From Ruminococcus sp. AF31-8BH (GTDB lineage: Bacteria > Bacillota > Clostridia > Lachnospirales > Lachnospiraceae): a stretch of DNA of 64,000 nucleotides. The notes below the pieces were generated by a model. The model worked only from the letters and a program-made list of their open reading frames with translations. It did no database searches and was not told the origin of the DNA. Location: NCBI RefSeq assembly GCF_003460605.1, contig NZ_QTVN01000021.1, forward strand, positions 11,732-75,731, given 5' to 3'. The position numbers and the translations under genes were made by a program. The first letter of the stretch is position 1, and each line of letters opens with the position of its first letter. Of the stretch, positions 27,304-33,865 are shown piece by piece.

Positions 27304-27381
27304 GTATTGGTTGTAAAGGACTGAACAGGAAAAGTATAATACTATCCGGCTTATTAAGATTTATTTCACATCTCTTGATTT

Positions 27382-27423
27382 TTATTACGGTTACTGATAT
27401 AGTTATTACAGTAACCGTAATAA
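27382..27423. promoter_or_regulatory. PadR operator, 15-bp perfect inverted repeat
   Basis: The arms TTATTACGGTTACTG (27382-27396) and CAGTAACCGTAATAA (27409-27423) are exact complements with a 12-base spacer, and the right arm touches the ribosome binding site AAGGAGGGG. PadR regulators usually bind such dyads over their own promoters, so autorepression is expected. Confidence 0.75.
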
Positions 27424-27435
27424 GGAGGGGATGCT

Positions 27436-27759
27436 ATGAGGGATAATGTGAAAAGTGGTGCACTCACAGAAGTGACATTCTATATTTTGCTTTCACTCTA
27501 TTCACCTAAACACGGATATGCTGTCATGCAGTTCATTGAAGAAAAAACAGGTGGGCGGCTTTCATTGGGAGCAGGCACTTTATATGGTGCATTAAATTCA
27601 ATGCAGGAAAAGGGATGGATTGAGCTTTTCGGAGATAGTGAAGGTAGAAAAAAAGAGTATCTTATCACTGTAAAAGGAAAGGAGATAGCTGAAAAAGAAC
27701 TTATCAGACTTCGTGAACTTGTAGGTATTGCAAGCGGAATTGTAGGAGGTACATTATGA
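27436..27759 (+). CDS. PadR family transcriptional regulator
   Basis: A 107-residue winged-helix regulator: LTEVTFYILLSLYSPKHGYAVMQFI (helices 1-3), SLGAGTLYGALNSMQEKGWIE (recognition helix) and a DSEGRKKEYLITVKGKE wing, close to the PadR-like consensus. Dimeric PadR proteins respond to small molecules or membrane stress. It overlaps the next gene by 4 bases (ATGA). Confidence 0.92.
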   Translation: MRDNVKSGALTEVTFYILLSLYSPKHGYAVMQFIEEKTGGRLSLGAGTLYGALNSMQEKGWIELFGDSEGRKKEYLITVKGKEIAEKELIRLRELVGIASGIVGGTL

Positions 27760-28343
27760 GCAAAAAGTGTTATCGTTTTTTTGGCGGGCTATTGACGGTA
27801 CAGAAAAACTGGCTGAATAAGATGGCTGAAAAAGGTTATCGCCTTATTCGAACGGGAAAATTACTCTATGAATTTGAAAAATGTAAGCCAGGTCAAGTTC
27901 AATATTGCGTGGAGTTTATAGGACAAAAATCAAAAGCTAATGCTGAAGATTACCATGATTTCTTGGAAGAAATGGGATATTCCGTATTCTATAAAAATAT
28001 CAATCTTAATTATTCTGTTGGTAAAGTTCGCTGGCGTCCGTGGGCTGAAATTGGCGGTCGTATTGCAACAAACACTACAACATTTAACAGGGAATTGCTG
28101 ATTGTAGAAAAAGAAAATGATGGAAAACCTTTTGAACTTCATACGTCCTATGAAGATAGGGCAAATTATTACAGTAATTTGCGAAATCCCTGGCTTTTAT
28201 TAATGCTTATGCTCGTGGCATTTGCTACCGTAAATCGGTCTGTTATTTTAGGCATAGTTGCTGTGATTTTTCTAATCCCTGTCATTATATACCAGTTGCA
28301 AATTATGAAAAATAGGCATGAAGCGAAGATGAAGGAGTGGTGA
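27756..28343 (+). CDS. DUF2812 membrane protein
   Basis: A 195-residue protein with a soluble N-terminal DUF2812 domain (QKNWLNKMAEKGYRLIRTGKLLYEFEKC, about residues 11-38) and two close membrane helices near the C terminus (about 145-180). PadR plus DUF2812 is a frequent operon pair in Firmicutes, with the membrane protein as the regulated output. Its biochemical role is unknown. Confidence 0.85.
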   Translation: MSKKCYRFFGGLLTVQKNWLNKMAEKGYRLIRTGKLLYEFEKCKPGQVQYCVEFIGQKSKANAEDYHDFLEEMGYSVFYKNINLNYSVGKVRWRPWAEIGGRIATNTTTFNRELLIVEKENDGKPFELHTSYEDRANYYSNLRNPWLLLMLMLVAFATVNRSVILGIVAVIFLIPVIIYQLQIMKNRHEAKMKEW

Positions 28344-28563
28344 TTCAGGATAACAAGGTTGGTTTAGCTGATGCAATGTAATGCACTGTCGTTTGAGGGT
28401 TAGTAGCCCGTTCTTAAATTTGTGGGCAGTTTGTTGCTGATGATATAAATATTAGAGAAAATTAATTGAAAGTTAAAAAAAGAAAGTAATAAGTAAACAA
28501 AGGCTCAATTGTAAACATGTATTGGGAACGCTATAATGGAAATAAGGACAGGAGGTGCGAACA
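28344..28563. other. Intergenic gap inside the element
   Basis: About 220 A/T-rich bases between DUF2812 and the XRE gene. I see no ORF with a ribosome binding site and no strong hairpin. A promoter for the XRE gene is expected here, but no convincing pair of boxes stands out. Confidence 0.5.
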
Positions 28564-29619
28564 ATGCGTATTGGTGAGCAGATAAAAAACTATCGAAAAA
28601 CTGAGGGATTAACACAAGAACAGGTGGCAAATTATCTGGGTGTTTCTACTCCTGCGGTAAATAAATGGGAAAAGGGAAATACATATCCGGATATCTCATT
28701 ACTTCCAGCTTTGGCACGATTATTGAAAATTGATATGAATGAATTGTTTTCGTTTCGTGAAGAATTGACCGAAAAAGAGATTGGACAATTTGTGAATGAA
28801 CTTTCGGAAGTTTCATTGGACAGCTTTACAGAGGCTTTCGAGATGGCATCTCGTAAAATACAGGAGTATCCTCATTGCGACTTATTAATATATACGATCG
28901 CAACCGTTCTGAACGGATCTTTGACTTTGTCAGATCTTAATGGCGAAGAACGAATGGAATATAATGCAGCTATTATTGAGTGGCTGGAACGAACAGCAGA
29001 CAGTCAGGATGAAAGAGTGAGAAATTCAAGCGTTTTTATACTTGCAACAAAATATGTCCAAATGGAGAAATATGAAGAAGCAAATGCCCTTTTGAAAAAA
29101 ATTCCTGATACTGTAATTGATGCAACGATTATGAAAACAAGTGTATTAGCACATCAGGAAGGAACAGACACTGCTGCGTTATTCCTGGAAGGGAAACTGC
29201 TACAGGCAGTTGTCAATATTCAAAGCTACTTGTATAAGTTAATTGAAATGGAAGAAGAAACAGGAAATCATGATAAAGCAGAGAGAATTGCTGAGATTAC
29301 AGATCACATGATATCGTTGTTTGGACTATGGAATTACGGCAACACAGTGCCATATCTGCTGATTGCTGGATATCGAAAAGATGTAGAAAAATGTGTTCAG
29401 TTAATTAAGCAATTATTAAGTGAATCACAGAAGCCTTGGAATATGACACAATCCCCTTTGTATTACAGGTATGAAGATACTGCACAGGGAAAAGCCTTTT
29501 CGGGAGTTGGAAAAAATTTTGTTCGTGAATTGTATTCGGAAATTGAAAATAAGAAAGAGTATGAATTCTTGAGAGGGAATAAGGAACTCGAATTAATTTT
29601 TGAGGAACACTTGAAATAG
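28564..29619 (+). CDS. XRE-family regulator with helical repeat domain
   Basis: A 351-residue protein. The N-terminal HTH (IGEQIKNYRKTEGLTQEQVANYLGVSTPAVNKWEKG, split here for length: residues 2-19 and 20-37) is a classic Cro/C1 domain. Residues ~65-350 are all-helical with TPR-like pairs. Such proteins are often peptide- or ligand-sensing regulators or regulators of cell physiology acquired with mobile elements. The ATG at 28564 follows AGGAGGTGCGAAC. Confidence 0.85.
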   Translation: MRIGEQIKNYRKTEGLTQEQVANYLGVSTPAVNKWEKGNTYPDISLLPALARLLKIDMNELFSFREELTEKEIGQFVNELSEVSLDSFTEAFEMASRKIQEYPHCDLLIYTIATVLNGSLTLSDLNGEERMEYNAAIIEWLERTADSQDERVRNSSVFILATKYVQMEKYEEANALLKKIPDTVIDATIMKTSVLAHQEGTDTAALFLEGKLLQAVVNIQSYLYKLIEMEEETGNHDKAERIAEITDHMISLFGLWNYGNTVPYLLIAGYRKDVEKCVQLIKQLLSESQKPWNMTQSPLYYRYEDTAQGKAFSGVGKNFVRELYSEIENKKEYEFLRGNKELELIFEEHLK

Positions 29620-29667
29620 GTTGTAAAAATGTATGGAAATAGATATAGTTGAGAAAGAAGAAAATTT

Positions 29668-29696
29668 TTGACATTTCCACAGATGCGTGCTAATAT
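29668..29696 (+). promoter_or_regulatory. Promoter of the antisense antitoxin RNA
   Basis: TTGACA (29668-29673), 17-base spacer, TAATAT (29691-29696), predicting a start near 29703 for a short plus-strand RNA. Confidence 0.7.
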
Positions 29697-29702
29697 GATT
29701 AT

Positions 29703-29802
29703 AGAAAAAGAGTGCTACCGATAGACGGTTAGTCCGTTTTACTATTTAGAATATCATCAAAGATAACCGCTTAGTTTACCAGACCAGGGCGGTTATTTTT
29801 GT
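29703..29802 (+). ncRNA. Putative type I antitoxin RNA
   Basis: A ~100-base RNA is predicted from a good promoter to a terminator (ATAACCGC at 29763-29770 pairing with GCGGTTAT at 29789-29796, then TTTTT). It has no ORF. Its 3' end is antisense to the 3' end of the toxin mRNA. Its 5' end (GTGCTACCGATAGACGGTTAGTCC-like, beginning near 29712) resembles the 5' end of the toxin transcript, a layout known from type I toxin-antitoxin loci. Confidence 0.6.
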
Positions 29803-29891
29803 GGTTTATGATTATCTTTGCCTAATGTATATCCGATACTAAAGCAGGTTAAGCCGAAGCTCACTACTGCTATGAAGTCAATAATACTCAT
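29793..29891 (-). CDS. Holin-like small membrane toxin (32 aa), type I TA
   Basis: A 32-residue peptide: MSIID, then a single hydrophobic helix (FIAVVSFGLTCFSIGYTLG) and a polar tail rich in Lys, Asn and Gln. This matches the small putative holin-like toxins common on Firmicute elements. It has an excellent ribosome binding site (GGAAAGGAGGG) and its own promoter (TTGCAC-17-TATAAT, 30034 to 30006 on the minus strand). Its 3' end overlaps the terminator of the convergent RNA. It probably stabilises the element after segregation. It is too short for most gene finders. Confidence 0.65.
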   Translation of the reverse strand: MSIIDFIAVVSFGLTCFSIGYTLGKDNHKPQK

Positions 29892-30005
29892 TGGCTTAGC
29901 CCTCCTTTCCAATGGATTCCTTTACAGGTTTCTATGTAATCAGAGGGTCACAGTCCCTCTGGAGAAGGACTAACCGCCTACCGTTATGGTAGCACCCATG
30001 TTTCG

Positions 30006-30034
30006 ATTATAACAGTTAAAAATTACCGGTGCAA
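30006..30034 (-). promoter_or_regulatory. Promoter of the small toxin gene
   Basis: On the minus strand TTGCAC (30029-30034) and TATAAT (30006-30011) are 17 bases apart. The predicted leader of about 105 bases contains a hairpin (AGAGGG/CCCTCT region, about 29943-29965) before the toxin start, a typical translation-delaying leader. Confidence 0.6.
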
Positions 30035-30094
30035 TATAAAGTTGGTAGAGAAGTATCTAGTATCTACAGAAGAAAATCGGTTTGAGTATTCTCC

Positions 30095-30113
30095 GGTGCC
30101 AAAACGGTGCCAA
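30095..30113 (+). repeat. Right arm repeat, possible integrase arm site
   Basis: An exact copy of the 19-mer at 21246-21264 (GGTGCCAAAACGGTGCCAA), about 100 bp inside the right att repeat, in the same orientation. Confidence 0.6.
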
Positions 30114-30214
30114 GAAATCAGGCAAATCAAAATAGGTGGTGCAATTCAGCCGTTTTTCACTGTATTTTGGAGAGAAAACCATAAAAAATATGAGGTAAAA
30201 CGGGATTAAAGTAT

Positions 30215-30268
30215 CGTGAAGGTGGACGTACTGTTGGATCAGGACGTGTTGCTACAGTTATCGAATAA
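30215..30268 (+). repeat. Right attachment-site repeat (detached tuf 3' end)
   Basis: 54 bp matching the last codons of tuf including TAA, but joined upstream to unrelated element DNA. It encodes a valine where the active gene has isoleucine (ATVIE versus ATIIE). It is probably the original chromosomal end of tuf, left beyond the element after insertion. Confidence 0.85.
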
Positions 30269-30300
30269 TTTTAGCATAACATCTTAATTATATAAATAGA

Positions 30301-30367
30301 GTACCGCAAGGTACATGTGTCCAAACGTAAGATACCCCGGAACCGTAAGGTTTCCGGGGTTTTTCTG
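30301..30367 (+). ncRNA. Structured tuf 3' UTR with terminator, copy 2
   Basis: GTACC-GCAA-GGTAC hairpin (30301-30314), the shared TGTCCAAACGTAAGATAC linker, then a terminator hairpin (CCCCGGAACC/GGTTTCCGGGG) and TTTTTCT. Compared with copy 1, several stem pairs differ on both sides while loop and linker are unchanged. It is now cut off from the tuf promoter, so probably silent. Confidence 0.65.
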
Positions 30368-30456
30368 TTATAAGTAAAAATTATTATAGAAAAATACACA
30401 CATCTATGATAAGATACCTATAAGAACATACATTTGTATTCGGAGGAGTTCCCTCT

Positions 30457-31437
30457 ATGAAACGAATTTCCTTAGAAGCTCTTCTTCGCACTATGCAGGA
30501 TCAGTCCTATCAGGAGCAATACGAATATATTCGGAAGCTGCTTGAAGAAGAAAAAATAAAGCCCGTGAAAGCATCCAGGACCAATGGGAAAAAGCCTGCA
30601 CTTTATCGGGAATATTGGATTCTGGAAGAGAAGAAGGATTACAGCGAGTATATAGAGGAAATAAAATATAATTTTTCTACAAGGATTTCAGTAGATTATT
30701 ATCTTACACATCCAGATGTTTATGAAACAGATCGACCATGGGTGCTTCTGTTGAATGAGTACCTGAAAGAACATAAGGACGCTTTGAAGACCGCAGAGTC
30801 ACTGAATGAGAGAAGCTTTGAAATCTGGAGCAGAGAGAAATTCCTGGACAGGGAGCAAGGGAAGAAAATACTGAATCGATGCGGACTGGGCTTAGAATTT
30901 TTGAATATCTATCGGACGACAGAACCGTTGGCATATTACACTCATACAAGAAATACCCCGCAGAATCTCCTGATTTTGGAAAACAAAGATCCTTTTTTCA
31001 GTATGCGAAGCCATTTATTGAGCGGGCATACTGAAATTTTTAATATGGAAGTGGGAACACTCATTTATGGGGCAGGCAAAGGTATTCTCCGTTCCTTCCA
31101 GGATTTTGACCTGTGTGCGGAACCCTATATGACAGATTCTGGAAATAAGATTTTTTACTTTGGTGATCTGGACTATGAGGGAATTGGAATATATGAGAAT
31201 CTGGTAGAACGATTTCAGGACAGATGGGAAATCAAGCCCTTTATTCCTGCATATGAAGCAATGCTGAACAAGGCAGACCGCCTGGAAAATTTGCCAGAGA
31301 CCAAAGAACATCAGAACCGAAATATTACTTCCATATTCTTTTCCTATTTCAGCAACACTACTGTGGAAAAAATGCAGGCAGTTTTACAGAATGAAAGGTA
31401 TGTTCCACAGGAAATTCTAAACAGAGCAGACTTTTAG
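30457..31437 (+). CDS. jetD: Wadjet system nuclease subunit JetD
   Basis: A 326-residue protein of the DUF2220 type. The C-terminal half is a Toprim-like nuclease domain: a catalytic Glu in LLILENKDPF (about residue 174) and the DxD motif in FGDLDYEGIGIY (about 235-246). The N-terminal half is helical and winged-helix-like. In studied Wadjet systems JetD cuts closed circular plasmids once the SMC motor has extruded DNA. It is first in the operon here, preceding JetA by 98 bases. GGAGGAG lies before ATG 30457. Confidence 0.9.
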   Translation: MKRISLEALLRTMQDQSYQEQYEYIRKLLEEEKIKPVKASRTNGKKPALYREYWILEEKKDYSEYIEEIKYNFSTRISVDYYLTHPDVYETDRPWVLLLNEYLKEHKDALKTAESLNERSFEIWSREKFLDREQGKKILNRCGLGLEFLNIYRTTEPLAYYTHTRNTPQNLLILENKDPFFSMRSHLLSGHTEIFNMEVGTLIYGAGKGILRSFQDFDLCAEPYMTDSGNKIFYFGDLDYEGIGIYENLVERFQDRWEIKPFIPAYEAMLNKADRLENLPETKEHQNRNITSIFFSYFSNTTVEKMQAVLQNERYVPQEILNRADF

Positions 31438-31535
31438 AAAATCAGATAAGCTAATATCTAATATGGCAAAAGGCAGCAACGCAAAATATAGAATAAATTA
31501 CGAAGCATATCTACCAATGCTGAAGGAGGCAGTCT

Positions 31536-33146
31536 TTGCAGTACGAATTCCTCAAAAATTTTCCAAGACGAATGAAAAATGTGGGACTGTATGCGGTGCT
31601 CATTCAGAACAGCGCTCAGAAAATGTCCTGGAAACAGTTTGGCTTTTCAAAATTTGATGAACAGCTGAATCTTATTTTTGCTGTTATGCTTTACATTATG
31701 GAGCAGTCCCTGAAAGAAGAAAATTGTACCATGGATGATATCGGGGCATATATTGATACCCTTAATACCAGATATCTGCAAAAGCAAATCACCTACGAGG
31801 ACTGCAGGAAGCTGGGGGATTTTATTGTCAACGTCATTCTGTCCAACGAAGGCCGTGCCATGTATTTTGACGGGTACGATTTCGAGCAGAATGCCTATCA
31901 TATTATGCATGTCAGTTATGTGGCGAACCGTATTGTTTATCTTGATCAGGAGGTTCGCAGAACGTCCTATTATCTTACCGATGACGGGTATAATCTTATA
32001 CTTTCCACCCTTGAAATTGAAAATAATATGAAGCTTACCATTCACGAAATGATCTTTCAGATGCATCTGGAAAAGCAGAGCTACGACAAGGCTGTGGATG
32101 AGATAAAAAATGTATTTAACCTGATGCGGATCCAGCTTCAGAAGATTCAGGAAGCTATGGGAAAAATCAGAAGAAATGCATTGAATTACTCCGTAAAGGA
32201 TTACGAAGAAATCCTTTTGGAAAATCTGGATACTATCAGCGACACCAAAGAAAAATTTCAGAAATACCGGGAATTGGTTCGAAGCCGGGTAAAAAATCTG
32301 GAAGAAGAAAATATTAATGTTCGTCGTCTGGGAGAAAAGGAAGAGGAAAATCTGGAGAATCTTCGTATCATAGAAGGATACCTGAACCGCACCATCGATG
32401 AACACCAGAAAATTCTCAGCAGTCATTTTGACCTGAAGGCTCTTTATACCAAAGAACTGGAATTATTGTCTCAGGTATCGCTGATCCAGAGATTTTCTTT
32501 CCGAAACGATTTTTATGATAAGGTTCTGGAAAAACCAGCGTCTCTTGGAAATCTGGAATATTTTTTGCGGCCTTTATTTAATCAGGAGCCAGAGAAAATT
32601 TATAATCTGAATAAGGCGTTGTTATATCAGAAACCCAGTGTACGAAATGAGGAAGAAGATACAGAAGAAATTCTGGATTTTGATGAAGAAGCATACCAGA
32701 AAGAACAGGAAAAAAAGCGAAAGGAAAAACTGAAATGTTATGAAAACAGCCTGGGATTTCTTATAGAACAGACGGTTGAAACAGGAGAAATTTCTCTTTT
32801 AGAAATACAAAGCAGGCAGGAAAACCTAAACCAGCTCATTCCAAATGTAGAAATTTTTAAGGAAATTATGGTAGAACTGATTCGAAATAAAGAAATTGAT
32901 ATGGACGCCCTGAAAAGAGAACGAAGTGAATTTATTCAGGATCAGACATCTGATTTTCAGCTCAATGAAATGCTTCTGCAGCTTTGTGAAGGAAAATTTT
33001 CACAGCAGAAAATAAGAAAAATAGAAGTATACAGAATTGAAGACGGAAATACCGTTATTTTTGATAATGTGTTGACTGAAGGTGGAGAAAGGAAGAGCAT
33101 CCGCTGTTCCAATATCCTTGTCCGAATCTTAAGAAATGAGGAATAG
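31536..33146 (+). CDS. jetA: Wadjet kleisin-like subunit JetA (DUF5716-type)
   Basis: A 536-residue protein resembling the DUF5716 JetA family: winged-helix N terminus, long helical middle (residues ~190-320 with coiled-coil segments such as KNLEEENINVRRLGEKEEENLENL) and a C-terminal domain. It plays the kleisin part (MukF-like), bridging the JetC dimer. The start is TTG 31536, with a near-perfect GAAGGAGG 6 bases upstream; no ATG fits as well. A competing 64-codon frame beginning at 31463 is not convincing. Confidence 0.85.
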   Translation: MQYEFLKNFPRRMKNVGLYAVLIQNSAQKMSWKQFGFSKFDEQLNLIFAVMLYIMEQSLKEENCTMDDIGAYIDTLNTRYLQKQITYEDCRKLGDFIVNVILSNEGRAMYFDGYDFEQNAYHIMHVSYVANRIVYLDQEVRRTSYYLTDDGYNLILSTLEIENNMKLTIHEMIFQMHLEKQSYDKAVDEIKNVFNLMRIQLQKIQEAMGKIRRNALNYSVKDYEEILLENLDTISDTKEKFQKYRELVRSRVKNLEEENINVRRLGEKEEENLENLRIIEGYLNRTIDEHQKILSSHFDLKALYTKELELLSQVSLIQRFSFRNDFYDKVLEKPASLGNLEYFLRPLFNQEPEKIYNLNKALLYQKPSVRNEEEDTEEILDFDEEAYQKEQEKKRKEKLKCYENSLGFLIEQTVETGEISLLEIQSRQENLNQLIPNVEIFKEIMVELIRNKEIDMDALKRERSEFIQDQTSDFQLNEMLLQLCEGKFSQQKIRKIEVYRIEDGNTVIFDNVLTEGGERKSIRCSNILVRILRNEE

Positions 33147-33151
33147 CCCAT

Positions 33152-33865
33152 ATGGCATACGAAGCAGAAGAAGTCCTTTCCAGCCAGGAGATCTTTTACT
33201 ATTTGCTGGAACATCATGAATTGAGAGAAGAGGATGAGCCTCTTTTATATAAGGCCTATACGGAAGAGGAAGCAATCCGGAATCTGGTAAAATCCCAGGG
33301 TGAGGTGGCTGCAGCCAATGTAGAACGCTATGGAAATGTTATTTATCTGATTCCCAAAGAAGAAAATAATTTTCTGGGATTTTCCAAGCAGCAGTTAAAG
33401 AATACGTTATGTAAATCTACAGCAACAGACAAAGACTACTACTTATCCCAATTTGTAATACTTACATTGCTTGTGGAATTTTTTGATGGGCAGGGAAGCA
33501 GCAGTAAAGCCCGGGAATATATGCGGGTGGGAGAGCTTATGAACTGTATTTCCACAAGGTTGAAGGAGGGTGCAGCAGAGGAGGATGATGAGAAAGATAC
33601 AGCAGGCATTTCCTTCCGGATTCTGTACGAAACCTATGAGGCTCTGAAGTCTGATGACAGAGGTTCCAGAATGAAAACAACGAAAGAAGGTTTCATTTAC
33701 AACATTCTGATGTTCCTGCAGAAACAGGGACTGGTTGAATATGTAGAGCAGGACGAGATGATAAAAACCACCAGAAAACTGGATCATTTTATGGACTGGA
33801 ACCTTCTGAATCAGAACAATTATGAGCGAGTTCTCAGAGTACTGGGGGTGGCAAAGGATGAGTAA
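33152..33865 (+). CDS. jetB: Wadjet KITE-like subunit JetB (DUF6063-type)
   Basis: A 237-residue winged-helix protein resembling DUF6063 (KNTLCKSTATDKDYYLSQFVILTLLVEFF is a recognisable core, about residues 88-116). It corresponds to MukE in condensin-like complexes. It begins 5 bases after jetA, and its last 8 bases overlap jetC, so the operon is translationally coupled. Confidence 0.85.
   Translation: MAYEAEEVLSSQEIFYYLLEHHELREEDEPLLYKAYTEEEAIRNLVKSQGEVAAANVERYGNVIYLIPKEENNFLGFSKQQLKNTLCKSTATDKDYYLSQFVILTLLVEFFDGQGSSSKAREYMRVGELMNCISTRLKEGAAEEDDEKDTAGISFRILYETYEALKSDDRGSRMKTTKEGFIYNILMFLQKQGLVEYVEQDEMIKTTRKLDHFMDWNLLNQNNYERVLRVLGVAKDE

Larger units (their letters stand above)
20997..30268 (+). 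mobile_element. Integrative mobilizable element inserted in tuf
   Basis: About 9.2 kb between two 54-bp direct repeats of the tuf 3' end, visibly more A/T-rich than its flanks. From the left it holds a repressor (minus), excisionase, tyrosine integrase, RepA-like ATPase, small accessory genes, a likely oriT, a MobV relaxase, TnpV, PadR/DUF2812, an XRE regulator and a type I toxin-antitoxin module. There is no conjugation machinery, so transfer would need a helper. Integration rebuilds a full tuf gene because the element carries the last codons. The exact crossover point inside the repeats cannot be fixed from sequence. Confidence 0.88.

Noticed and set aside
20997..30268. Prophage
   Set aside because: No capsid, tail, portal, terminase or lysis genes; the relaxase, TnpV and RepA-like genes identify a mobilizable element.
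31463..31657. 64-codon ORF before jetA
   Set aside because: It overlaps jetA in another frame, has no good ribosome binding site and no recognisable family; jetA has a near-perfect site and a TTG start.
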